Origin: Quadrisphaera granulorum
Lineage (GTDB): Bacteria > Actinomycetota > Actinomycetes > Actinomycetales > Quadrisphaeraceae
Assembly (NCBI RefSeq): GCF_003149145.1
Contig: NZ_QGDQ01000007.1
Span: 1-64,000, forward strand
Direction: 5' to 3'
Length of the DNA stretch: 64,000 bases
Part shown: in pieces, positions 50,568-59,146 of the stretch
How positions within the stretch are numbered: position 1 is the stretch's first letter
How the letters are laid out: every line of letters starts with the position of its first letter
Made by a program: the position numbers and the translations under genes
The notes under the pieces: generated by a model
Database searches by the model: none
What the model was told of the DNA's origin: nothing
The model's input: only the letters and a program-made list of their open reading frames with translations

Positions 50568-51533
50568 ATGCACCCCGTGCGCTCTGCGTCGCTGACCGCC
50601 GTCGTCCTGGCCTCCGCCCTCGCCGGATGCGGATCCTCATCCACCGAGCCCGCCGCCGCGGGGTCGACGAGCGCCACGACGGAAGCCAGCGGCACGCGGA
50701 CCGTCCAGACCGCACTCGGACCCGTCGACGTTCCGCAGGACCCGCAGCGCGTCGTCGTCGTGCAGTCCCGCGCCCTCGACCTCACCACCGCCCTCGACGT
50801 GCCGACCGTCGGCGCCACGTACTGGTCCAAGGCCGTCGAGGTACCGGCCTACCTGGCAGACAAGGTGCCGGCCGACTTCGCCCTCGTCGGCAACGACGAC
50901 CAGCCCGACTTCGAGGCGATCACCGCGCTCAAGCCCGACCTCATCATCGGTGACCAGACCGTCGAGAAGAACCTCGCGACACTCAAGGACATCGCCCCCG
51001 TCGCCGCCTACTCCACCGAGAACGCCGAGGGCCAGTTCGACTGGCGCACGCAGCTCGACCAGGTCGCCGAGTTCACCGGCCACCAGGAAGAGGCGAAGAA
51101 GGTCGAGGCCGACTTCGCCGCGACCGTCGCCGAGCTCGACGCGGGCGTGAAGACCCCCGGCCAGAGCGTCATCCCGCTGCGGGTGCGCGCCGACCACGTG
51201 CGCTGGCACCTCCCCGGGACCTTCATCGGCGCCCACGTGCTCGACTCGATGAAGAACATCACCCTGCCCGAGCCGACGGTGCCCAGCGAGAACGGCCGGT
51301 TCTCGATCATCCCCGCGGAGCGCCTCGACACCCTCTCCGCCGACAGGATCTTCGCCATCCTCGACAGCGACGAGGCCTACACGACGCTGCAGTCGCAGTC
51401 GCTGTGGCAGGGGCTGCCGGCCGTGAAGAACGGTGGCGTGTGCGTGACCAAGAACCTCGACGCCTGGATCCTCGGTGGGCCGGCGGCGTCGAAGGTGGTC
51501 GCGGGCGACGTCCGCGCCTGCCTCGACGCCTGA
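50568..51533 (+). CDS. Siderophore-binding lipoprotein of FecCD-type importer
   Basis: 321 residues. Lipoprotein signal: MHPVRSASLTAVVLASALAGC with lipid-anchored C21, then a Ser/Thr/Ala-rich linker. Periplasmic-binding-protein (TroA/FepB-like) domain: TALGPVDVPQDPQRVVVVQSRALDLTTAL, ALKPDLIIGDQ, and a C-terminal half ending WILGGPAASKVVAGDV. It captures a ferric siderophore outside the membrane and delivers it to the following permeases. AGGAAG precedes the ATG; an iron box lies upstream. Confidence 0.9.
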   Translation: MHPVRSASLTAVVLASALAGCGSSSTEPAAAGSTSATTEASGTRTVQTALGPVDVPQDPQRVVVVQSRALDLTTALDVPTVGATYWSKAVEVPAYLADKVPADFALVGNDDQPDFEAITALKPDLIIGDQTVEKNLATLKDIAPVAAYSTENAEGQFDWRTQLDQVAEFTGHQEEAKKVEADFAATVAELDAGVKTPGQSVIPLRVRADHVRWHLPGTFIGAHVLDSMKNITLPEPTVPSENGRFSIIPAERLDTLSADRIFAILDSDEAYTTLQSQSLWQGLPAVKNGGVCVTKNLDAWILGGPAASKVVAGDVRACLDA

Positions 51534-51537
51534 GCCG

Positions 51538-52614
51538 GTGAGCACAGCAACCACCGCCTCGGGAGCCTTGGCGGGTGCTCCCCCCGGCCAGCGCCGCGGG
51601 GAGCACCCGAGCCAGCCCGCCCGCCGTCCCCTGGGACGGCGGGCGGGCCTCGGCCTGACCGCGGCGGCCCTCGCCCTCGCCGTCACCGCCAGCCTGCTCG
51701 TCGGCGCGGCGCCCCTGCCGCCGTCCGACGTGTGGGCTGCCCTCACCGGGAACGGCTCGCAGCAGGCCCACATCGTGGTGTGGGAGCTGCGCGTGCCCCG
51801 CACCCTCGCGGCGTTCGCCGTCGGCCTGGCGCTCGCCGTCGCCGGAGGGGTCATGCAGGCGCTGGTGCGCAACCCCCTGGCCGACCCCGGCCTCCTCGGG
51901 GTCAACGCGGGCGCAGCCTTCTTCGTGGCGGTTGCCGTGGCCCTGCTCGGCGTGCGCTCCGTGCACCTCTACGCGGTGTTCGCCTTCGCCGGGGCGCTCC
52001 TGGTCACCGTGCTCGTGTACCGGATCACGACGGCGACAGCGCGCCCGCCGTCGAGCGCCCAGCTGGTGCTCGGCGGGGTCGCGGTGGGGGCTGCGCTCAG
52101 CGGCATCACCTCCGCGCTGTCGGTGCTGAACCCCGACGCGTTCGACCAGATGCGCTTCTGGAACGCCGGCTCGCTGGCCAACCGCTCGATCGACGCCCTC
52201 GTGCCGCTGCTGCCGTTCCTCGTGGTCGGGCTCGTGCTGGCGCTGCTGGCGGGCTCGTCCTTCAACGCCCTCGCCCTGGGGGAAGACTCCGCCCGCGCGC
52301 TCGGCGCCCGCGTCTCCACCACGCGCGTGCTGGGCATCGTGGCGATCACCCTGCTCGCGGGAAGCGCCACCGCCATCGCCGGCCCGATCGCCTTCGTCGG
52401 CCTGATGATGCCGCACGTGGCTCGCTGGATGGTCGGGCCCGACCACCGCTGGATCCTCGCCTACAGCGCACTCCTCGGGCCCATCCTCGTGCTGGTGGCC
52501 GACGTCATCGGCCGCATCGCCACCCCCGGTGAGCTCCCCGTCGGCATCGTCACCGCCTTCCTCGGGGCACCGGTGCTGCTGGTGCTCGTGCGCAGCCGCA
52601 GGGGACGTCCCTGA
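51538..52614 (+). CDS. FecCD-family siderophore permease 1
   Basis: 358 residues from a GTG four bases after the lipoprotein stop. About 9-10 helices; RVPRTLAAFAVGLALAVAGGVMQALVRNPLADPGLLGVNAGA is the FecCD hallmark, FNALALGEDSARALGARV the coupling region, and GPIAFVGLMMPHVARWMVGPDHR a conserved loop. Forms the membrane channel with the next gene. Confidence 0.93.
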   Translation: MSTATTASGALAGAPPGQRRGEHPSQPARRPLGRRAGLGLTAAALALAVTASLLVGAAPLPPSDVWAALTGNGSQQAHIVVWELRVPRTLAAFAVGLALAVAGGVMQALVRNPLADPGLLGVNAGAAFFVAVAVALLGVRSVHLYAVFAFAGALLVTVLVYRITTATARPPSSAQLVLGGVAVGAALSGITSALSVLNPDAFDQMRFWNAGSLANRSIDALVPLLPFLVVGLVLALLAGSSFNALALGEDSARALGARVSTTRVLGIVAITLLAGSATAIAGPIAFVGLMMPHVARWMVGPDHRWILAYSALLGPILVLVADVIGRIATPGELPVGIVTAFLGAPVLLVLVRSRRGRP

Positions 52615-53738
52615 TGGCCGCCCCCTCACACCCCGCCCCGTCACGCCCAGCGCCGTCACACCCAGCGCCGTCTGGGGACCAGCCCTCCGTGCAGTTCCCC
52701 GGCCTGGTGCGCCCGGTGCGCCTCGGCCCGTTCTCGCACCTGGTCTCCGCGCGGGCGGTCACCGTGGTGGCGGCACTCGGGGTGGCCGCGGCCGTCGTCG
52801 TCGTCGCCTCCCTCGCCCTGGGCCGCTACACGGTGCCGCCTCTGGAGGTAGTGCAGGCCCTCACCGGTCGCGCCGAGGGGATGGCCGCCACCGTGGTGCG
52901 TGAGTGGCGCCTGCCGCGCGTGATCGCGGCGCTCGGGTTCGGCGCGGCGCTCGGCTGCGCGGGCGCAGCGTTCCAGTCGCTGACGCGCAACCCGCTCGGC
53001 TCGCCCGACGTCATCGGCTTCTCCACGGGCGCGCACACCGGCGCGCTGGTGGCCATCGTCTTCCTCGGTGGGGCCTTCTCCACCACGGCGTTCGCCGCGA
53101 TCCTGGGCGGCGCCCTGACCGCCGTCGTGGTCTACCTCGCGGCGCGCCAGGGCAGCACCACCGGCTTCGGGATCATCCTCGTCGGCGTGGCCGTCACCGC
53201 CGTGCTCTCCGCGGTGAACTCCTGGATCCTGCGCACCGCCGACCTCAAGGCCGCGCTCACCGCGGCGTTCTGGGGCCTGGGCAGCCTCAACGGCGTCCAG
53301 TGGGAGCGCGTCACCCCGGCCCTGGTGCTCCTCGCGGTGCCGTTCGCGCTGGTGGTGCTGGTCTGGCGCAGCGCCACGCTGCTGGAGATGGGCGACGACG
53401 CCGCCCGCAGCATGGGCGTGCGCGCGGAGCGCACGCGCGTCGTCCTCATCGTCTGCGGTGTGCTGCTCACGGCGGTGGTCACCGCCGTCGCCGGGCCGAT
53501 CGCCTTCGTGGCCCTGGCCGCGCCGCAGATCGCCGCCAAGCTCACCGGCACCCCCGGCGTGGAACCGCTCACCGCCGCCGCCACCGGCGCCTTCCTGCTG
53601 GCCGCGTCCGACCTCATCGGCCAGCACGCCTTCGGGGGCACGCTCGTGCTGCCCGTCGGTGTGGTCACCGCCAGCCTCGGGGGCGCCTACCTCGTCTGGC
53701 TCGTCGTCCGCGAAGCACGCAGGAGACCCGCCTCATGA
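52614..53738 (+). CDS. FecCD-family siderophore permease 2
   Basis: 374 residues; its ATG overlaps the previous stop (TGATG). The first 20 residues are a tandem PSHPAPSRPAP repeat encoded by near-identical DNA. Then REWRLPRVIAALGFGAALGCAGAAFQSLTRNPLGSPDVIGFSTGA, GDDAARSMGVRAERTRV and GPIAFVALAAPQIAAKL mark it as the second permease. Operon member between permease 1 and the ATPase. Confidence 0.93.
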   Translation: MAAPSHPAPSRPAPSHPAPSGDQPSVQFPGLVRPVRLGPFSHLVSARAVTVVAALGVAAAVVVVASLALGRYTVPPLEVVQALTGRAEGMAATVVREWRLPRVIAALGFGAALGCAGAAFQSLTRNPLGSPDVIGFSTGAHTGALVAIVFLGGAFSTTAFAAILGGALTAVVVYLAARQGSTTGFGIILVGVAVTAVLSAVNSWILRTADLKAALTAAFWGLGSLNGVQWERVTPALVLLAVPFALVVLVWRSATLLEMGDDAARSMGVRAERTRVVLIVCGVLLTAVVTAVAGPIAFVALAAPQIAAKLTGTPGVEPLTAAATGAFLLAASDLIGQHAFGGTLVLPVGVVTASLGGAYLVWLVVREARRRPAS

Positions 53739-54586
53739 CCACCCAGACCCCGGCGTCGGCCCACGCGCCGGCCACGGACGAGAGCACCGCCGGCAGCCGC
53801 GTCCGCATCGAGGGCGTCACGCTCGCCTACGACACGGCCGTCGTCGTCGACGACGTCACCACGGCGATCCCCGACGGCGGATTCACCGCCATCATCGGGC
53901 CCAACGGGTGCGGCAAGTCGACGCTGCTGCGCAGCGTCGCCCGTGTCATGACACCCCGCAGCGGCGCGGTGCTGCTCGACGGGCGTGACGTCACCCGCTA
54001 CAAGCCCAAGGAGCTCGCGCGCCAGGTGGGACTGCTGCCGCAGTCGTCCGTGGCACCCGACAGCATCTCCGTGGCCGAGCTCGTGGCCCGCGGCCGGTTC
54101 CCCCACCAGACACCGTTCGCCCAGTGGTCGCAGTCCGACGAGCGGGCTGTGCAGCGGGCGCTGCGCTCCACTGGCGTCGAGGAGCTGAGCACCCGCCCGG
54201 TGGAGGCGCTCTCCGGCGGTCAGCGCCAGCGGGTGTGGGTGGCGATGGCGCTCGCCCAGGAGACAGGCGTGCTCCTGCTCGACGAGCCCACCACCTACCT
54301 CGACGTCGCCCACCAGATCGAGCTGCTCGACCTGTTCGCCGACCTCCACGAGGAGGGCCGCACCGTGGTCGCCGTCCTGCACGACCTCAACCACGCGGCC
54401 CGCTACGCGACCCACCTCGTGGTGATGCGTGACGGGCGGGTGGTCGCCGAGGGCGAACCGCCTCAGGTGCTCACGCGTGAGCTCGTCGCCGACGTGTTCG
54501 GCCTCGCGGCGGTCATCATCGACGACCCCGAGACGGGCACGCCGCTGGTGGTGCCTCGAGCGCGTTCCCACCGCGCCCGCACCTGA
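53735..54586 (+). CDS. Siderophore import ATPase (FecE/FepC-like)
   Basis: 283 residues. Walker A IIGPNGCGKSTLLR, Q-loop LLPQSSVAP, signature ALSGGQRQRVW, Walker B VLLLDEPTTYLD, H-loop AVLHDLNHAARYA. The ATG overlaps the permease stop by 4 bases and has AGGAGA upstream. Last gene of the importer operon; a hairpin follows 14 bases after the stop. Confidence 0.94.
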   Translation: MTTQTPASAHAPATDESTAGSRVRIEGVTLAYDTAVVVDDVTTAIPDGGFTAIIGPNGCGKSTLLRSVARVMTPRSGAVLLDGRDVTRYKPKELARQVGLLPQSSVAPDSISVAELVARGRFPHQTPFAQWSQSDERAVQRALRSTGVEELSTRPVEALSGGQRQRVWVAMALAQETGVLLLDEPTTYLDVAHQIELLDLFADLHEEGRTVVAVLHDLNHAARYATHLVVMRDGRVVAEGEPPQVLTRELVADVFGLAAVIIDDPETGTPLVVPRARSHRART

Positions 54587-54599
54587 TCCCCACCCCCGA

Positions 54600-54644
54600 G
54601 ATCAAGGAAGCCGCGCACGCCGGGCGTGCGTAGCTTCCTTGATC
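54600..54644. terminator. Hairpin between convergent genes, GATCAAGGA family
   Basis: GATCAAGGAAGC... (54600-54620) pairs with 54624-54644 with two mismatches around a 3-base loop. It lies between the ATPase stop (54586) and the TetR stop (54662) and can end both transcripts. Confidence 0.7.
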
Positions 54645-54661
54645 GTCGCGGAGGGGAGGGG

Positions 54662-55288
54662 TCAGACCGGGGTGGGGCGGGACGAGTCGATGAGCATCCG
54701 CAGTCCCAGTTCAAAGGCCCGCGTGGCCACCGGGTCCTGCGGGTCCTCGTCGGAGAGCGTCTCGAACGCGGCCGCGAACCGGGGCAGCGCCTGCTCCTGG
54801 CCGCTCGGGTCGAACATCACCGGGGGGCCGGACATGTCGAGCACGCTGCCGATGACGAACGACTCGAAGGCGGTGAGCAAGGGCAGCACGTCGCGGCTGC
54901 TCCAGCCGACGCCCTCCGCGGCCACCGCGAAGTACTCGTAGGCGTTCAGGACCACCGGCGTCGAGGAGCGGGTGGACATGAGCAGCGGCACGGTGCGCGG
55001 ATGGCGCGCGAAGGCCGCCCGGTAGGAGCGCGCCCAGGCGCGCAGCCCGTCCTCCCACGCCATCGTGCGCAGGGGCTCGGAGTCGATGGAGGCCGAGACG
55101 AGGGCGCGCACGTCCTCGACCAGCGCGGCGCGGTCGGGCACGTGGTGGTACAGCGAGGTGGGGTTGACTCCCAGGCGGGCGGCCACCCGGCGGATGCTTG
55201 CGCCCTCGCTGCCGTGCTGGTCCACGAGGGCGAGCGCCGTGCGGGCGATGAGGTCGCGACTGAGCAGCGGCTGCTTCGGTCTGGCGAT
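54662..55288 (-). CDS. TetR-family regulator, possible ATC start
   Basis: A conventional GTG start at 55225 gives 187 residues (DQHGSEGASIRRVAARLGVNPTSLYHHVPDRAALVEDV) but leaves out helix 1 of the HTH. The frame continues upstream as ARPKQPLLSRDLIARTALALV, a normal TetR N-terminus, back to an ATC at 55288 that has GGGAGG five bases before it. So either a rare ATC start or a changed ATG is used (208 residues). The C-terminal domain resembles TetR_C families (FARHPRTVPLLMSTRSSTP). Divergent from the kinase-aminotransferase fusion with palindromes in between. Confidence 0.8.
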   Translation of the reverse strand: MARPKQPLLSRDLIARTALALVDQHGSEGASIRRVAARLGVNPTSLYHHVPDRAALVEDVRALVSASIDSEPLRTMAWEDGLRAWARSYRAAFARHPRTVPLLMSTRSSTPVVLNAYEYFAVAAEGVGWSSRDVLPLLTAFESFVIGSVLDMSGPPVMFDPSGQEQALPRFAAAFETLSDEDPQDPVATRAFELGLRMLIDSSRPTPV

Positions 55289-55318
55289 GGATGCCTCCCG
55301 GGTATCTCGAACAGCCTA

Positions 55319-55331
55319 GACAGGCACTGTC
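55319..55331. promoter_or_regulatory. Candidate TetR operator 1
   Basis: GACAG-GCA-CTGTC, a perfect interrupted palindrome in the divergent promoter region between the TetR gene and the kinase-aminotransferase gene. Confidence 0.5.
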
Positions 55332-55342
55332 CACGCTAAAAC

Positions 55343-55357
55343 AAACACCGTATGTTT
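55343..55357. promoter_or_regulatory. Candidate TetR operator 2
   Basis: AAACA-CCGTA-TGTTT, a second interrupted palindrome, which overlaps the ATG at 55352. This weakly favours the GTG at 55364 as the true start. Confidence 0.45.
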
Positions 55358-58276
55358 CCGCCCGTGGACACCCCGGTGAGCACTGCGGTCTTCGACTACT
55401 TCGCCCAGGTCGACCTCCCGACCCCGACGCTCTCCGCTGACGAGGCCCGACGCCTCGTCGCGGACGTGTTCGGCGTCGAGGCCGACATCTCGCCGCTGGG
55501 CAGCCAGCAAGACCAGAACTTCCGGCTGTTCGAGCCCGGCTCGTCCGAGCCGCTGGGCGTGCTGAAGATCAGCAACCCCGCCTTCAGCGAAGCCGAGATC
55601 GAGCTGCAGGACACCGCCGCCGCCGTCGTCGGCCAGTACAGCCCCCACCTGCGCGTGCCGCGCCTGGTGGAGGGGCCGCGCGGGCCGATGTCGGCGTGGT
55701 GGCAGACCTCCCAGGGTCGCCTGCACGCCCGCGTCATCGAGAACATCGCCGGCAGCACACTGAACGGTTCCGGCTACCTGGCCCCCGCGGTCGTCGCCGG
55801 CATGGGTGAGCTGGCCGCGCAGGTCAGCCTGGCACTGGCGGACGTCGAGCACCCGGCCGCCGGGCGCGTGCTGCAGTGGAACCTCCAGCACGCCGCCCGC
55901 GTCGTCGGCGTCCTGCTCCCCTCCGAACCCGACGCCGCCGTGCGCGACCTCGTGCAGCGCGCCACCGACGCCGCGCTCGCGGCACTGGCCCCGGTGGCCG
56001 ACGCGCTGCCGGTGCAGGTGGGCCACTTCGACGTCACCGACGACAACGTGCTGCGCCACCCCGGCGCCACCGTGCCCGATGCCGTCATCGACTTCGGTGA
56101 CGTGAGCGCGTCGTGGCGGGTCGGCGAGATCGCCGTGACCACCTCCTCGGTGCTCCACCACGACGGCGCCACCCCCGAGAGCGCACTCGTCGCCGTCCGC
56201 GCGTTCGACAGGCTGCGCCCGCTCGACGACGCCGAGATCACCGCCTTCTGGCCGCTCGTGGTGCTGCGCGGAGCGGTGCTCGTGCTCAGCGGTCGCGCGC
56301 AGGTGCGCATCGACGACGACAACGCCTACGCCTCCGACGGCCTCGACCGGGAGATGCGCATCCTCGAGCAGGCCGTCTCGGTGCCGCTCGACGTGCTCAC
56401 CGCCGCCACGCGCGCCGCCCTCGGCCGTCCGGCCGCGCCGGCACCTGCGTGGAACGGGGCACCGCTGCTCGGTCAGCTCGCCCGTCACGTGGCGCTCGAC
56501 GCCTCCACCGAGTCACCCCTGAACAACGGTGGCGCGTGGCTCGACGCGGACGCGCTCGACACCGCGGCACTGGCCGCGCTGGACGGCGGCGCCGACGTCG
56601 TCACCGTGCCCGCGTGGCGGTCCCTGCTGCTCGCGCCCGACGGGCCACTGCCGCTGACGCGGGAGACCGTGCCCACCGGCACCACCGTCTGGCTGGCCCA
56701 GCCGGCGCGCCTCAAGGGCGCGAGCCTCGCTGGCGGCGTCCTCACGTGGACGGACGGCGGCGAGGTCGTCACCGTCACCCCGCTGACGGGCGAGCTCGGC
56801 GAGGGCACCGAGACCGACGTCCTGCCGGCACGCACCCGCCTGTTCGTCCAGCGCCACCCCGCGGGAACCAGCGCCCCGGCGCCGCGCGTGACGCCGGCGA
56901 TGGCGCAGGCGTGGCACCAGGTCTGCGGTGACCCCGAGGCGGCGCTCGGCCTGCCCACCTCACCCACCGCCGGCACCTCGGAGGGCGACGACGACGGCGA
57001 CGACGTGCTGGCGCGCCGCCACCGCGTGCTCGCCGAGGTGCAGGAGCACTACTACGACACTCCCCCGCGCATCGAGCGCGGCTTCCGGGAGTGGCTGGTG
57101 GACGTCGACGGCCGCGTGCTGCTCGACATGGTCAACAACGTCGCGTCGGTGGGCCACGCGCACCCGCACGTGATCGCGGCGGGCACCCGCCAGATGCACC
57201 TGCTCAACACCAACTCCCGCTTCCACTACCGCGCCATCACCGAGTACGCCGAGCGCATCACGGCCACGCTGCCCGACGAGCTCGACACGGTGTTCTTCGT
57301 CAACTCCGGCTCGGAGGCCACCGACCTGGCCATCCGCCTGGCCATGGCGTCCACCGGCCGGCCCGACGTCGTCGCGATGCGCGAGGCGTACCACGGGTGG
57401 ACCTACGCGAGCGACGCCGTCTCGACGTCCATCGCCGACAACCCCAACGCGCTGGCCACGCGCCCGGCGTGGGTGCACACCGTCGACGCCGCCAACTCCT
57501 TCCGCGGGCGCCACCGCGGGGAGCAGGCCGCGCTCTACGCGCCGGAGGCCGTGGCCGTCATCGACGAGCTCGCGGCGTCGGGCCGGCCGCCGGCCGGGTT
57601 CATCTGCGAGACGTTCTTCGGCAATGCCGGCGGCGTCGCCCTGCCGGACGGGTACCTGCAGCAGGTGTACGCGGCGGTGCGCCGCCACGGCGGCGTCGCG
57701 ATCGCCGACGAGGTGCAGGTGGGCTTCGGCCGCCTCGGGCACTGGTTCTGGGGCTTCCACCAGCAGGGCGCCGTCCCCGACGTCGTCGCGGTGGCCAAGT
57801 CCATCGGTGGCGGTCACCCGCTCGGCGCGGTCATCACCACCCGTGCGATCGCCGACAGGTACCGCACGCAGGGGTACTTCTTCTCCTCCACGGGCGGCTC
57901 GCCGGTCTCCTCGGCCATCGGCGCCGCGGTGCTCGACGTCATCCAGAACGAGGGCCTGCAGGAGAACGCCCGCGTGGTGGGCACCCACCTCAAGGCACGC
58001 CTGGAGGAGCTCGGGCAGCGTCACCCGATCATCGGCACCGTGCACGGGTCGGGCCTGTACCTCGGGCTGGAGTTCGTGCGAGACCGCGAGACGCTCGAAC
58101 CGGCCACGGAGGAGACCGAGGCCATCTGCACCCGCCTCCTCGAGCTGGGCGTCATCATGCAGCCCACCGGTGACTTCCAGAACGTGCTGAAGATCAAGCC
58201 TCCGCTGTGCATCGCGGAGGCGTCGGTCGACGCGTTCGTCGACGCGCTGGACCGGGTGCTGACCACCGGCTGGTGA
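55352..58276 (+). CDS. APH-type kinase / class III aminotransferase (phospho-lyase-like) fusion
   Basis: 974 residues. Residues about 20-330 form an aminoglycoside-phosphotransferase/hydroxylysine-kinase-like domain: [25 protein letters not shown] (catalytic Asp) and [11 protein letters not shown] (metal Asp). Residues about 395-540 are a degenerate beta-rich linker with no catalytic motif that I recognise. Residues 550-970 form a class III PLP domain: [29 protein letters not shown] lysine K816 in [13 protein letters not shown]. In animals separate kinase and phospho-lyase proteins of these families break down hydroxylysine or ethanolamine phosphate, so a phosphorylate-then-eliminate reaction on an amino alcohol is likely. 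ATG 55352 or GTG 55364 may be the start. Confidence 0.88.
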   Translation: MFPPVDTPVSTAVFDYFAQVDLPTPTLSADEARRLVADVFGVEADISPLGSQQDQNFRLFEPGSSEPLGVLKISNPAFSEAEIELQDTAAAVVGQYSPHLRVPRLVEGPRGPMSAWWQTSQGRLHARVIENIAGSTLNGSGYLAPAVVAGMGELAAQVSLALADVEHPAAGRVLQWNLQHAARVVGVLLPSEPDAAVRDLVQRATDAALAALAPVADALPVQVGHFDVTDDNVLRHPGATVPDAVIDFGDVSASWRVGEIAVTTSSVLHHDGATPESALVAVRAFDRLRPLDDAEITAFWPLVVLRGAVLVLSGRAQVRIDDDNAYASDGLDREMRILEQAVSVPLDVLTAATRAALGRPAAPAPAWNGAPLLGQLARHVALDASTESPLNNGGAWLDADALDTAALAALDGGADVVTVPAWRSLLLAPDGPLPLTRETVPTGTTVWLAQPARLKGASLAGGVLTWTDGGEVVTVTPLTGELGEGTETDVLPARTRLFVQRHPAGTSAPAPRVTPAMAQAWHQVCGDPEAALGLPTSPTAGTSEGDDDGDDVLARRHRVLAEVQEHYYDTPPRIERGFREWLVDVDGRVLLDMVNNVASVGHAHPHVIAAGTRQMHLLNTNSRFHYRAITEYAERITATLPDELDTVFFVNSGSEATDLAIRLAMASTGRPDVVAMREAYHGWTYASDAVSTSIADNPNALATRPAWVHTVDAANSFRGRHRGEQAALYAPEAVAVIDELAASGRPPAGFICETFFGNAGGVALPDGYLQQVYAAVRRHGGVAIADEVQVGFGRLGHWFWGFHQQGAVPDVVAVAKSIGGGHPLGAVITTRAIADRYRTQGYFFSSTGGSPVSSAIGAAVLDVIQNEGLQENARVVGTHLKARLEELGQRHPIIGTVHGSGLYLGLEFVRDRETLEPATEETEAICTRLLELGVIMQPTGDFQNVLKIKPPLCIAEASVDAFVDALDRVLTTGW

Positions 58277-59082
58277 CGGCGATGACCTCGCCGGTGCCGG
58301 ACCAGCAACGGGCGCCCAGCAGGCGGCGAGTGGCGGTGGTGACGGGCGCGGGCAGCCCCGACGGCATCGGCTTCGCCACTGCCCGTCACCTCGCCGCCGC
58401 CGGCCACGCCGTCGTCGTCGCCTCCACCACGGGCCGCATCCACGAGCGCGTGGCCGAGCTGTGCTCCCAGGGGTGGGAGGCAGCCGGCGTCGTCGGCGAC
58501 CTCACCGACCCGCAGGTGGCGCGTGACCTCGTCGCGGTGGCCGCCGAGCGCTTCGGCGGGCTCGACGTGCTGGTGAACAACGCCGGGATGGTCGCGGTGT
58601 CGGGGTCCGAGGCGGCGGCGTCGGTCGCGTCCACCACGGACGCCGACTGGCGCGCGAGCATCGCCCGCACCCTCGACACCACCTTCTACGTGACGCGCGC
58701 GGCGCTGCCGCTGCTGCCGGACGGCGTCGGGCGGATCGTCAACGTCGCCTCGGTATCAGGCCCGGTGATGGCCTACGGCGACGACGCTGCCTACCACGCT
58801 GCCAAGGCCGCGGTGGTGGGGCTGACCCGATCCCTCGCCATCGACCTGGGCCCGCGCGGCATCACCTGCAACGCCGTGGCGCCGGGGTGGATCGCCACCG
58901 GGTCAGCCACCCCACGGGAGCTGGATGCAGGCCGCGCCACCCCGGCGGGGAGGTCCGGGACACCCGACGAGGTGGCCGCCGTGGTGGCGTTCCTCGCCTC
59001 CCCCGGCGCCTCCTACGTCACTGGCCAGGTGCTGGTGGTGGACGGCGGCAACTCCGTCGCGGAGGAGCGCAGCCGCATCTGA
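58273..59082 (+). CDS. Short-chain dehydrogenase/reductase
   Basis: 269 residues. [21 protein letters not shown] (TGxxxxxGIG), VNNAGM, NVASVSG with catalytic Ser, YHAAKAA (YxxxK), [14 protein letters not shown], and the C-terminal [15 protein letters not shown] typical of classical SDRs. The GTG start overlaps the fusion gene stop by 4 bases; an ATG at 58282 is an alternative. Co-translated with the kinase-aminotransferase, so it probably acts on the aldehyde or ketone that this releases (inference). Confidence 0.88.
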   Translation: MTAMTSPVPDQQRAPSRRRVAVVTGAGSPDGIGFATARHLAAAGHAVVVASTTGRIHERVAELCSQGWEAAGVVGDLTDPQVARDLVAVAAERFGGLDVLVNNAGMVAVSGSEAAASVASTTDADWRASIARTLDTTFYVTRAALPLLPDGVGRIVNVASVSGPVMAYGDDAAYHAAKAAVVGLTRSLAIDLGPRGITCNAVAPGWIATGSATPRELDAGRATPAGRSGTPDEVAAVVAFLASPGASYVTGQVLVVDGGNSVAEERSRI

Positions 59083-59094
59083 CCGGCCCCCGGC

Positions 59095-59145
59095 CGTGAT
59101 CATGGAAGGTGCACACGGCAGGCGTGCACGCCTCCCATGATCACG
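59095..59145. terminator. Imperfect hairpin between convergent genes, GTGATCATGG family
   Basis: CGTGATCATGG (59095-59105) pairs with CCATGATCACG (59135-59145); inner TGCAC and GTGCA parts extend the stem with bulges. It lies between SDR stop 59082 and ligase stop 59147. Confidence 0.65.
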
Positions 59146-59146
59146 A

